Assembly: GCA_944323685.1 (NCBI GenBank)
Contig: CALUTJ010000011.1
Span: 17,291 to 81,290, forward strand
Direction: 5' to 3'
Source of the DNA: Candidatus Gastranaerophilales bacterium
GTDB taxonomy: Bacteria > Cyanobacteriota > Vampirovibrionia > Gastranaerophilales > Gastranaerophilaceae
Length of the DNA: 64,000 nt
The notes under the pieces are model-generated. The model made no database searches, was not told where the DNA came from, and saw only the letters and a list, made by a program, of their open reading frames with translations. Position numbers and translations under genes: made by a program. How positions within the stretch are numbered: the first letter of the stretch is position 1; each line of letters starts with the position of its first letter. Positions 25,527-33,311 of the stretch are shown piece by piece.

Positions 25527-26780
25527 TTAATATCTTATCCATTCTGACTGGTGAATTTTTATTTTTGTTATTATATAGTAATTTTCAATTTTATTTTTTT
25601 CTTGATAATGCCGAGCCAACATAACTAGTGGATTTTTGCTACCTTTGTTAAAATCATATGTGTCTATTACTTTAGCATAAAAAGTCATATCATTTCCAAT
25701 TTTTATATCTGTTATGTCTGCTCTGTGCATAGCATTATACATATCAAGATTCAATAAATCAAAGGTCACGGAAATATCTGGAAGTTCAGTATTGGGTTTA
25801 AAAGTATCTCTCTTTTCTTTAATATATTTTCTAAAGACTGCTGATTCCGTAATCTTTTTTGACATCTCACTATTTGCGTTAAATACAATACCTCGACTAT
25901 CTTCAACATGCATTTGTTTGGCAATTTTATTTTGGATAAAAGCTTTAAGTCTTTCATCTTTAATGTCATGAATTGTTTTATATATTTTCCCATTTTTATT
26001 AATATAATCTATACCATCTTTGAATTTTGTTGTAGATAATTTCCATAATGCTGTTGAAATAGGCATTAATTTATCTAATAGATCTATGCTTTTATCAAAT
26101 TGTTTTTTTAGATAATTATCCAATTCTTCTTGTAAGATTTTTAAATTAAAATAAATTTTATCAATTTTATTTAAAAAATCTGAATTGTAAGTGTTATATA
26201 AAATATTTTTCTGTAATATATCAATATCTTTTAGGGTAGAAATAATTTTATGCTTTAAATTCTTTGATACATATTTTGTATATTGGAGCTGTTCTTTTAG
26301 ATTCAACCATTTATTTTTTATATCAAGCTTATTTATATCAATTTTGCTTTCAAGTTCCTTTATTTCTTTCTCCTGCTCATTGATTTGTTTTATATATTCA
26401 TCAATTTCTTCTTCTAATGACTTTGCATCACCCAAAAGCTTAGCAAGTTCAAGCTCGTTTCTTTTTTTGTCTTTACGTTTCTCTTTGTACAATTCAATAG
26501 GATCTGTTGTGTCTTTATCTTTTTCCAGTACGTCTATCCAACATTTGCAGCGGAATCAGGCGGGGCTGACTGAAAGGAACGCCCCCTGTGAGCGGCTACG
26601 TTCAGGAGGCGCGAACGCCTGTATTCCAAGAAAATTTGGATGAGGTCTGTCAGGGATATCATTTGCCGATTCGTATATTGTTCCGTCCATTGCTCTGCAA
26701 ACCTCGCAAGCTCCGGGTTCGGCTTTCCATTCGTATTCAACATTGTCTTTTGTTACTTTTCCGTATAATCTTTTACCCAT
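25527..26780 (-). pseudogene. MuF-type minor head/toxin protein 2, interrupted by an in-frame palindromic insertion
   Basis: From the ATG at 26780 (AAAGAGG upstream) to the stop at 25527 is one continuous frame of 418 codons with a single internal TGA (26556-26558). Before the stop: CEVCRAMDGTIYESA and RPHPN, the MuF zinc-binding start. After it: RCKCWIDVLEKDKD, a long coiled coil and the C-terminal domain shared with MuF1 (YINKNGKIYK, AKVIDTYDFNKGSKN, ending KIHQSEWIRY). The break is due to a GC-rich insert (26552-26627) between HPN and the RCKC cysteines. It is either inactivated, read through, or translated as two pieces. Confidence 0.7.
26552..26627 (-). mobile_element. GC-rich palindromic insertion element inside MuF2
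   Basis: On the minus strand the insert starts GGAATACAGGCG and ends CGCCTGATTCC, imperfect terminal inverted repeats. It contains the hairpin GGCG-TTCG-CGCC and a GAACG/CGTTC pair. Its GC content is far above the surrounding AT-rich DNA. With its flanks it adds 28 codons and keeps the host frame, like Rickettsia palindromic elements, but carries one TGA. Confidence 0.65.
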
Positions 26781-26781
26781 A

Positions 26782-27303
26782 TTAATATCCTCTTTCATTT
26801 AATTTATCTGTTACTTTTTCTACTTCACTATCCGTATCGATTGATTTATTGTTTTTTGTATTCCATATTCTGTTGTTTATTGCGCCGAGTTTAACAAATT
26901 TTTTGACAACATCGACCGGATAATTTTTAAATACGTTAAATAACGCAGCAAATGTCTTTTCACCAAAATCAGAATCTTCTTCCAGTTTTATTTTTGCTTC
27001 AACCGGAGAAGATTTTTTGTATCCGTTTAACAGATTCAACCCGACCTGAAAGTCTAATATTGCCTGTTCTTTTCCTGCTTCTTTTACATATTGGCTTATA
27101 AAATCAGAGAGTTCGGATACTTTTTGATAATTTTCATCAGAAATAGTATCGTCTTTATCATTAAATATAGAAGGTTTTAGTCTTCTTAAGACTTTTTCTT
27201 TAATTCTTTCTGCACTGTTTTTGATTTCATCATTCATTTTTTGAGACGGGTCTTTTGTAGAGAACAGTTTTTCACGTACTTGTTCAAGATTTTTAGTGTT
27301 CAT
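26782..27303 (-). CDS. Peptidoglycan-binding-like phage protein 2
   Basis: 173 residues, a paralogue of the protein at 23036. Shared core: GKEQAILDFQVGLNLLNGY, then LEEDSDFGEKTFAALFNVFK and KKFVKLGAINNRIW. The N-terminus is unrelated apart from charge. It is paired with MuF2, starting after GGAGAG. The 5' flank (CTTGTATAAATTATTGACAG type) is also shared with the paralogue, so a promoter-gene-MuF unit was duplicated. A GH108-like peptidoglycan-binding fold is inferred from the DxDFGEKT pattern. Confidence 0.5.
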   Translation of the reverse strand: MNTKNLEQVREKLFSTKDPSQKMNDEIKNSAERIKEKVLRRLKPSIFNDKDDTISDENYQKVSELSDFISQYVKEAGKEQAILDFQVGLNLLNGYKKSSPVEAKIKLEEDSDFGEKTFAALFNVFKNYPVDVVKKFVKLGAINNRIWNTKNNKSIDTDSEVEKVTDKLNERGY

Positions 27304-27428
27304 TTTCTCTCCTTATTTCTTGTATAAATTATTGACAGCAGTATAAAAAGTAATCAGAGTGATTTTACGCACGCAAAAGCAGCGGCAAAAATATTTTGCG
27401 CTATTTTAACCGTAAAAATGCAAAGAAG

Positions 27429-27944
27429 TTACTCTTTCTTTTCATACATGCCGGTATTTTTATCGTAGGCATAAATAACAGGCGTTTTAGAAAATAAAGA
27501 CTCCACAAGTATATCTCTATATCCGTTTGTCTTGTGTTCCAGCGCATATACCTGAGTGGAAGGGTCAAAATAAATTGTTGGCGAAATCCGTTTGTACTTT
27601 CCGTTTTCGTTTTTTAAAATATACAAAAGAGTGTTGCCGTTGCCGGCGGATATTGACGCATAATGAGTACCTATCAACTCGTTTTCGCCGTTGCCTGTCA
27701 GGTCAAAAAACACAGCAGCGGCATCGTCTTTAAAAACACCGTGCATGACAGCCTGTTGTGCGGTTAGCCTTACGTACCCTAACAGCCAGTTCCAAAAAAG
27801 ATCTGAGGCTTGAGAGCTGCTGTCCGCGCATTTTAGGTGTAAAGCTGTTTTTTCGGGGCTAAAACTGTAGCAGTCGTAACCCTTGCTGCAACAGATTATC
27901 AGGCTGATAATCACTATTTGTATCAATTTTTTCTTGTTCATCAT
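27429..27944 (-). CDS. Exported protein of unknown function, downstream of LprI-like gene
   Basis: 171 residues from the ATG at 27944. The start MMNKKKLIQIVIISLIICCS is an export signal, with Cys-Cys that could act as a lipobox. The body has a FDLTGNGENELIGTHYAS segment like FG-GAP/VCBS-type Asp-Gly loops, then beta-rich sequence (TLLYILKNENGKYKRISP). It overlaps the end of the LprI-like gene by about 85 bp, so the two are likely co-translated. Located between a chimeric immunity candidate and the MuF2 unit. It may be a periplasmic immunity partner; not established. Confidence 0.5.
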   Translation of the reverse strand: MMNKKKLIQIVIISLIICCSKGYDCYSFSPEKTALHLKCADSSSQASDLFWNWLLGYVRLTAQQAVMHGVFKDDAAAVFFDLTGNGENELIGTHYASISAGNGNTLLYILKNENGKYKRISPTIYFDPSTQVYALEHKTNGYRDILVESLFSKTPVIYAYDKNTGMYEKKE

Positions 27945-28359
27945 CGGGGAAAGTCTGGGCATAATACATTCTCAACGCAGCAGCCCTGAGTTTTATAATT
28001 TCTCGTTTCTGGTTTGCACGGAAAATGGCACGCTCTTTTGTGTCAAAATCCCTGGCTTTTAAAGCGTCAATAACCTTATATTCGTTGTTTTTGTACATAT
28101 TCCAGTATTTTTGGTCTTCAAAAAGAGCTGTCTTGGCATCGCCTTCTAGCTTTTTGTACAAAAGCGAGTAGTATTTGTCAACTTCTTTGTTCCACGCACG
28201 GGCAGCCTTTAGCGAGCATAAAGTCCACGCATTAAGGTCTTTTGCCTCGGCTTTGCACGCACTTTCCTGCGTATCAATCGGGTGGATATTTGTCGACTCG
28301 GCACAAGACGGCAATACGACAAAAAGTGATAACACAAGTATGTACAAAAATCTTTTCAT
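27859..28359 (-). CDS. LprI/DUF1311-like secreted lysozyme-inhibitor-type protein
   Basis: 166 residues with a signal peptide (FLYILVLSLFVVLPSCAES), possibly a lipoprotein with Cys at position 19. The mature part has the DUF1311/LprI pattern: CKAEAKDLNAWTLCSLKAAR, then W..EVDKYYSLLYKKLEGDAK and FEDQKYWNMYKNNEYK. Members of this family include the mycobacterial lysozyme inhibitor LprI. A TATCAT box ends 9 bases before the ATG. Being next to peptidoglycan-binding-like phage proteins, it could protect the host wall; this is inference. Confidence 0.6.
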   Translation of the reverse strand: MKRFLYILVLSLFVVLPSCAESTNIHPIDTQESACKAEAKDLNAWTLCSLKAARAWNKEVDKYYSLLYKKLEGDAKTALFEDQKYWNMYKNNEYKVIDALKARDFDTKERAIFRANQKREIIKLRAAALRMYYAQTFPDDEQEKIDTNSDYQPDNLLQQGLRLLQF

Positions 28360-28489
28360 AGGTTAATGATACCTTACATCAGCCGCCGGAGCAAGTGAGC
28401 AGAAAAGGTAATGTTTTGCAATTGCTTGTGTAAAAATATCACCTTTTTGGAGAATGATTTATCTTTTTGTGAGTGTTTGTTACCCCTGC

Positions 28490-28969
28490 TTATTGCTTAT
28501 TATGTTTTTTTGTAATACCAAACCAAACAATCAAAGATAAATAACTCAAAGTAACACCGCCGCCGCCAATTAAAGAATATAATATAAAACCAGATAAAAA
28601 ATTACGTATGTCAGTAAAAAATACTTCTGATAAAAAAGTCAAAATAATAGCCATATCAGCTAAAAATGAAAGCAATAAAACTTTATTTTTAAAAGCTTTT
28701 TCTTTACTTATTCTTTCAAAAAATTTGCTAATATATGGATTATTAGAGAATGTGTAAATTAAAGGGAAAATAAATAATCTTAAAATATAGTATAAAAGCA
28801 GAAAAATACTAAGAAAAAATATTAAAATGTAATCTTTTAAAATAAATCCATTATTAGAATGGTTATTTATCGCAATAAAAATTACAATAAAAGAAACTAA
28901 CGATATTGGTATGATGGGAGTTAGCAAAAAATTTAGAATCCCGAACACTAAATAAAAAACCTTTTTCAT
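28490..28969 (-). CDS. Multi-spanning membrane protein, chimeric duplicate of candidate immunity B
   Basis: 159 residues. Residues 1-147 are identical to the protein at 21394; the last 12 (VWFGITKKHNKQ) instead match the protein at 20433 (KKYNKQ). The junction lies in the shared LSYLSLI stretch, so the copy is a recombinant of two neighbouring genes. It keeps the leaderless promoter. Upstream is only the last ~33 codons of the matching toxin, truncated by RAYT copy 2, so this is an immunity gene without its toxin. Confidence 0.65.
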   Translation of the reverse strand: MKKVFYLVFGILNFLLTPIIPISLVSFIVIFIAINNHSNNGFILKDYILIFFLSIFLLLYYILRLFIFPLIYTFSNNPYISKFFERISKEKAFKNKVLLLSFLADMAIILTFLSEVFFTDIRNFLSGFILYSLIGGGGVTLSYLSLIVWFGITKKHNKQ

Positions 28970-29021
28970 ATATTAATAATACCAAACAGGGTTATAAAAT
29001 ACTATAAAACTGTTCATAATT

Positions 29022-29121
29022 TTAATAATTAATCCATTCTTTCCTAGGTATTTTTAAAATAGCTATATTGTAATAAGGTTCAAGTTTCCCTTTATCTTGG
29101 TATTCTCCACCCTTTTTTACG
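29022..29121 (-). pseudogene. C-terminal remnant of the MuF1-type toxin domain
   Basis: Identical at DNA level to the last ~33 codons of MuF1 (21926-22025), coding the segment through YYNIAILKIPRKEWINY and the stop. The upstream part has been replaced by RAYT copy 2 starting at 29122. Together with the adjacent immunity duplicate it forms a ~630-bp segmental duplication offset by 7096 bp from the MuF1 locus. Confidence 0.75.
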
Positions 29122-29747
29122 AGTAAGTAGGGTGGGCAAAATGGAGTGTGCCCACCAATTTATTCAAAATTTAAGTCATTAATTTCATTTTTGTCATTAA
29201 TGTTGCACCAATCTAAAGAATAAAAATTTAATCTGACAAATTTTTTAAATGTTGAAAATGTCCAATCGCAAGGTGCAATTTTGTAATGTTTATAAGAGTT
29301 AAAATGTATATAATCCAAATGTTTATATAAATCAGATTCGTCTTTAATTGTATGTTCCCAAAATCTTCTTTGCCAAATTCCTTTTTCTCTTTTTTTTAAT
29401 TTGCTTGATGATAATGTTGAAAATGTCTTTATATTTCGTGAAAAATAATATTTTATTAATCTGATTATTTCGGAATAATCTTTTGTATTTTCTAATTTTA
29501 AAATCAAATGCAAGTGGTCTTTTAATATGCAAATTGCAAATATTTCAAAATGGTATTTTGTATCGCATATCTAAATGAAGAACGTAAAATATTTATATTA
29601 TCAATTAATAACGGCTTTCTGTTATATGTTACTAACGTAAAAAAGACATATTTATAATTATCGTTGTAAAAACGTTTATAATTCGACATAGAACAATTGT
29701 ATCATAATTTCCGGTGGGCACACTACGTTTTGCCCACCCTACGGACT
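29122..29747 (-). mobile_element. RAYT/REP transposon, copy 2 (626 bp)
   Basis: Same sequence and ends as copy 1 (23564-24189), offset 5558 bp. It sits exactly between two unrelated gene remnants: the toxin C-terminal tail on the left and the N-terminus of a SPEQAQ-type protein on the right. Either it caused a deletion joining them or it served as a recombination point. Confidence 0.8.
29160..29689 (-). pseudogene. RAYT transposase, copy 2, same frameshift
   Basis: Matches the gene at 23602-24131, including the single-base frameshift before the HUH motif (DHLHLIL). The shared lesion means duplication came after inactivation, or the shift is tolerated by ribosomal frameshifting. Confidence 0.75.
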
Positions 29748-29956
29748 AAACGACCTACCATCATACATTCTTCGGCTGTTGCAGTTTCTATGCTTTCTCT
29801 CATAACTGCACTTACACCAAGTTCAAAATAAATCATGTTCTGTGCTTGTTCAGGGGAATAGCCTTTTTTTAGTAAATTATTGTATCTTTTATCAATATAT
29901 TTAGCTCCGTCTTTGGACTTGAAGGATATATTAGTCCAGTTTATAGTTTTTGCCAA
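29748..29956 (-). pseudogene. N-terminal remnant of a SPEQAQ-type effector gene
   Basis: A TTG start at 29956 with GAGG upstream is preferred; an ATG-initiated upstream extension would run through a terminator hairpin (29974-30004). The translation (KGYSPEQAQNMIYFELGVSA, ATAEECMMVGRLV) matches residues about 30-75 of the protein at 30351. After GRLV the frame enters the RAYT end, so the glycine-rich part and the effector C-terminus are lost. Confidence 0.65.
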
Positions 29957-29973
29957 TTTTATTACCTCATAAA

Positions 29974-30005
29974 AACCGGTCAAATGAATATTCACTTGAC
30001 CAGTT
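29974..30005 (-). terminator. Terminator after the membrane protein at 30032
   Basis: ACTGGTCAAGTGAATATTCA pairs with TTGACCGGT and is followed on the minus strand by TTTTT. It separates a leaderless membrane gene from the next effector-type gene, the same arrangement as at 31211-31245. Confidence 0.6.
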
Positions 30006-30031
30006 TATCTTAATATACTTACCACAAAAAA

Positions 30032-30331
30032 TTATATCTTATATAAATTTACCGCTATATAAATTATTAATATAGCAATCATTAATAAATCAATAATAAA
30101 AAAGATTATTCTCTTATCAGATTTTTTTCGTTCTTCATCTATAAAAAAATTATCCAAACTAAAATCAGTTTTGAAAATAATACTGAATACCCAAGCAACA
30201 AAAATTTCTGATAAAAGAGCCGCTAAAGTAAGCAGTAAAAAACCTTTACGATTTTTTAAAAGGTCTTGAAACTTACATTTAAAAGCATTCTTTTCTTGTT
30301 CTTTGACCGCATTCTTTAGATTCTTGTCCAT
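30032..30331 (-). CDS. Small two-helix membrane protein (MDKNLKNAV family), copy 2
   Basis: 99 residues. The N-terminus MDKNLKNAVKEQEKN is shared with the protein at 31270; the rest diverges but keeps two hydrophobic segments (about 30-55 and 75-97). Upstream TGCTAAAAT ends 7 bases before the ATG (leaderless), identical to the promoter at 31270. It is followed by a terminator and then the remnant of a SPEQAQ effector. Candidate immunity protein for the effector encoded just upstream (30351); holin-like function is an alternative. Confidence 0.55.
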   Translation of the reverse strand: MDKNLKNAVKEQEKNAFKCKFQDLLKNRKGFLLLTLAALLSEIFVAWVFSIIFKTDFSLDNFFIDEERKKSDKRIIFFIIDLLMIAILIIYIAVNLYKI

Positions 30332-30350
30332 ATTGTAATTTTAGCATATA

Positions 30351-31199
30351 TTAATCCGGTCTTGTCCTGTAATAACTTTTTACCTGTACACCGTCAGAAC
30401 GGGTATAACCGTTTACAAATACCATGCCGGAGGCTTTTGCCTGTTTGTTTGTCGGAATACCTATAGTCTGTCTTTGATAATCAATAGCAGATTTATTTTG
30501 CTGTAACTCAGTTTCAGTCATACTTTCTACATCTTCTCTGGTATAAATTTTGTTTGAATTTGTTACCTCATTTATATAACCGCTATAATCCTTGCTTTCG
30601 TCAAAATCAACTTTACCTCGAGTTCCATTTAAAGGTTTGTTAAAAACATTTTTTGTAACAGTAGCTTTTAAAACCGTTGTATTCAAATTGCTACTGCTTT
30701 TTATTGCATTTATAGGATTGAAGTTAGAACTTTTTTTACTTTTATCTTTAATATGAGAAGCAATATACTCTGCATCAATATCAGCAGTACTTTTATCTTT
30801 TGTATTTTTAACCCATTCTTCAGAAACTTTTTGTATAGTTTTTTCGGATGCAAATTTTATAATTTTATTACATGTTGTTCTCCCTAAAAAAGTTCCTGTA
30901 ATACCGCCAATAAAAGAACCTGTGCCAACACCGGCAATGTTTGCAGAAAGTCCGCCTATAGTTGCTCCTACTTCTGTACCGACTAAACGACCGGCCATCA
31001 TACATTCTTCAGCAGTTGCTGCTTCCATACTTTCCCTAATAACTGCACTTACCCCAAGTTCAAAATAAATCATGTTCTGTGCTTGTTCAGGGGAGTAGCC
31101 TTTTTGTATAAGTTTTGTATAACGTTTTTCTATATATTCTTTACTCGATTTGGAATGATTTTTAATCTTATTTCCGTATTTATATATTTTTTTTAACAT
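30351..31199 (-). CDS. SPEQAQ-type effector with glycine-zipper segment and GYTRxDG C-terminus
   Basis: 282 residues from the ATG at 31199 (AAAGGAG 5 bases upstream); longer starts run into a terminator hairpin. N-terminal helical domain with KGYSPEQAQNMIYFELGVSA. Then a glycine-rich hydrophobic stretch (TEVGATIGGLSANIAGVGTG) like membrane-inserting glycine zippers. The C-terminus (about 215-282) has YTREDVESMTETELQQN, GIPTNKQAKASG and GYTRSDGVQVKSYYR, a tag seen at the end of many phage-associated proteins. It could be a virion effector or ejection protein. A small membrane protein follows, as in toxin-immunity pairs. Function inferred. Confidence 0.5.
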   Translation of the reverse strand: MLKKIYKYGNKIKNHSKSSKEYIEKRYTKLIQKGYSPEQAQNMIYFELGVSAVIRESMEAATAEECMMAGRLVGTEVGATIGGLSANIAGVGTGSFIGGITGTFLGRTTCNKIIKFASEKTIQKVSEEWVKNTKDKSTADIDAEYIASHIKDKSKKSSNFNPINAIKSSSNLNTTVLKATVTKNVFNKPLNGTRGKVDFDESKDYSGYINEVTNSNKIYTREDVESMTETELQQNKSAIDYQRQTIGIPTNKQAKASGMVFVNGYTRSDGVQVKSYYRTRPD

Positions 31200-31210
31200 T
31201 ATGCTCCTTT

Positions 31211-31245
31211 CAAAAAGGGACACATTTTTTAATGTGCCCCCTTTT
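31211..31245 (-). terminator. Terminator between 31270 gene and the effector
   Basis: GGGGGCACATT...AATGTGTCCC stem followed on the minus strand by TTTTT, 25 bp after the membrane gene stop. Confidence 0.6.
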
Positions 31246-31269
31246 CTTTTATTCATACACTTTTTACAA

Positions 31270-31566
31270 TTAATCATTAAAATACTTTTGTGTAATATAA
31301 AAATATAAAAGAAAAGCCAGTCCTATAACAAAACATAACAAGAACTCTTTCCAAAAGGAGAGTTTGTCTTCATTTTTCTCAGGTATAATATCCAGCAGGG
31401 ATACAGAAGGATTTATGTGAAACACCTTATCTAAAAGCCAACTTAATATAATATCAATAACTAAAAGTATTTTCCAACCGGAAACAGACTCATAAAATTT
31501 TTGAATTTTTAAAGGAGTTCCTTGTTTTATTTGTTTTTTGACCGCATTCTTTAGATTCTTGTCCAT
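31270..31566 (-). CDS. Small two-helix membrane protein (MDKNLKNAV family), copy 1
   Basis: 98 residues, starting MDKNLKNAVKKQIKQGTPLK, with hydrophobic segments at about 30-48 and 75-95. Promoter TGCTAAAAT ends 6-7 bases before ATG. It lies between the portal stop and the effector at 31199, bounded by its own promoter and terminator, a typical moron. Paralogous to 30032 mainly in the N-terminus and promoter. Confidence 0.55.
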   Translation of the reverse strand: MDKNLKNAVKKQIKQGTPLKIQKFYESVSGWKILLVIDIILSWLLDKVFHINPSVSLLDIIPEKNEDKLSFWKEFLLCFVIGLAFLLYFYITQKYFND

Positions 31567-31594
31567 ATTGTAATTTTAGCATATATTAATATAA

Positions 31595-33076
31595 TTAATT
31601 TAATATATTGGCATTTTGTTCCGTGATTGTAGAATTTTGCACAGATTGTTCTTTTTCGTTTGTGATATTCTTATTTTCCTCACGCATAGCCTCTAACGCC
31701 TCTTTTAAAGTCATTTTACTCTGCTCTTTAGCTTTTTCTTCTTCAATCCTTTTCAGCTCTTCTCTTGCATCGTCTTCTGATACATTATCAAGCGTCATGA
31801 TTGTTGTAAGCTTGCTTTGCGTTCCTGATGTAACCCTGCTTGTCTCTGTTGTAACAAGTTCGGAATAATCGGCGGGAATAGGCTCGCCCCAGGCAACGTT
31901 TACCTGCTCAACCGGTGTTGAATTAAATGCCATTGCACACTGCACAACGCTTTGGATTGTAGAAGTAAAAGATACCTGTTTTATGTCATCAACTTTAGAC
32001 AGCGCAGCAATAAAAATCTTGCGCAGACTTTCTCCTGACATGTTTCCGGCAATATCCAGCCCGTAAGCCTGCGGGGGAGTCTTTGTCATAATATAAAAGT
32101 AATTCATCAACGTGTTGAGATGTTTTTGTATTGCATCAGCCTGCAGGTCTGCTGTTATATATTCAGGTTTAATCCCGTCTGTACCTACTTTTAAAAAGTC
32201 TGTTTCAGGGAAAAATCTTTCATTTGTAACAGGATTCATCTCAAGGTTTTGTTCGCTGCCGGATAACTTCGGGTTTGCGTGGCGGTTAATTATTTTAGAA
32301 TTCTGGCTTACGGTAAGCATAATTTCTTCGACAATGGATTTGCAGCGTTTGTAATCGCTTTCGCCAAAATAAGAATCACTCTCTGTAGTGTTTTTGGTCG
32401 GAAAAACAATAAAATCTTTCCACAGGTGTGAAAAGTCTTCCACCTCGCTTACTCCGAAATCTTTCATTTCATCAGGATTAAGCTTGCGTCCTATTACTCC
32501 GTTTGAAGCCTCGTATATTTCGTTTTCCATATAACCTTTGTGGTGTTTTTCAACTTTTTTGTACTGTTTTTTTACTCCGTTTTCAAGAATTTCCAGCGGA
32601 TAAATAAGAATATGTCCTGAGATATCGTTTAAATTTCCCTGATTAAAAACAGGTATCCAGCAATCGGGTGAAACAGAAAATACCTTAACGTTGCCGTTAT
32701 CAAGCGCAACTTTAAACAACCCGCTGCCGAAACGTGAATTGTCTATGTAAACTTCTTTAAGCACGGAAATAAAGTTGTTTTGTTTTGCTATTTCGTCCCA
32801 AACAGCCTGTTTAGCATCATCAACATTTATGTTGATACCCTGATTTGTCAAAAATCCTTTAAAAAAGTCTGTCAAAGCCCAGAATAAATTGACATTAATC
32901 AACGACTGGGCAGTTGTGTTGTCTAAGGGGTAGCGTTTTCTGATTTTTAAAATTGTAGAACTGAAGGCGTTTGTAAAATCACCTTCATATAATTTTCTGT
33001 AGTAATCGTACTTTGATAATCTTTCGATTGTGTCGGAATCGTATTTTAAATTAACAATATCAAAATTAGTAAACAT
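31595..33076 (-). CDS. Portal protein
   Basis: 493 residues, the size of siphophage/GTA portal proteins. Features: YDYYRKLYEGDF at the N-terminus, VFSVSPDCWIPVFNQG in the core, TKTPPQAYGLDIAGNMSGESLRKIFIAALSK in the region of the stem helix and tunnel loop (only parts quoted contiguous), and a charged C-terminus rich in Glu and Lys (DDAREELKRIEEEKAKEQSK). It forms the dodecameric DNA channel of the capsid. The next head gene, MuF, lies 8.5 kb downstream here because the accessory zone intervenes. Confidence 0.8.
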   Translation of the reverse strand: MFTNFDIVNLKYDSDTIERLSKYDYYRKLYEGDFTNAFSSTILKIRKRYPLDNTTAQSLINVNLFWALTDFFKGFLTNQGININVDDAKQAVWDEIAKQNNFISVLKEVYIDNSRFGSGLFKVALDNGNVKVFSVSPDCWIPVFNQGNLNDISGHILIYPLEILENGVKKQYKKVEKHHKGYMENEIYEASNGVIGRKLNPDEMKDFGVSEVEDFSHLWKDFIVFPTKNTTESDSYFGESDYKRCKSIVEEIMLTVSQNSKIINRHANPKLSGSEQNLEMNPVTNERFFPETDFLKVGTDGIKPEYITADLQADAIQKHLNTLMNYFYIMTKTPPQAYGLDIAGNMSGESLRKIFIAALSKVDDIKQVSFTSTIQSVVQCAMAFNSTPVEQVNVAWGEPIPADYSELVTTETSRVTSGTQSKLTTIMTLDNVSEDDAREELKRIEEEKAKEQSKMTLKEALEAMREENKNITNEKEQSVQNSTITEQNANILN

Positions 33077-33174
33077 TTAAACCTCTTTCTTATTTTTAAT
33101 CTGAAAATTTGCACACTAAAAATCCCCCTGCGTACTCAATGCAAAGGGACATAAGTGTTTTAAGTATGATTATT

Positions 33175-33261
33175 TTAATACCTGATTGTAACAGCAACAA
33201 TAAAATAATCAAAAATAACTATTGCCAGTTTGTATGTGCGTAATAAATCCTTTTCTTCCAT
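33175..33261 (-). CDS. 28-residue single-span membrane peptide
   Basis: MEEKDLLRTYKLAIVIFDYF continues with IVAVTIRY: a short charged head and one membrane helix. CATAAT ends six bases before the ATG, so a leaderless mRNA is predicted, and a hairpin (about 33118-33152) lies just downstream. Located between the distal tail protein and portal genes with promoter and terminator of its own. No family recognised. Confidence 0.45.
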   Translation of the reverse strand: MEEKDLLRTYKLAIVIFDYFIVAVTIRY

Positions 33262-33311
33262 AGCTGTATTATGCCATTAGATAAAAAATAAAAATTTATT
33301 ATATTTTCCGT

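Noticed and set aside
26556..26558. In-frame TGA as evidence for a recoded genetic code
   Set aside because: Elsewhere TGA is used as a normal stop (for example at the end of the NlpC-like gene at 2496). The TGA in MuF2 lies inside an inserted element.
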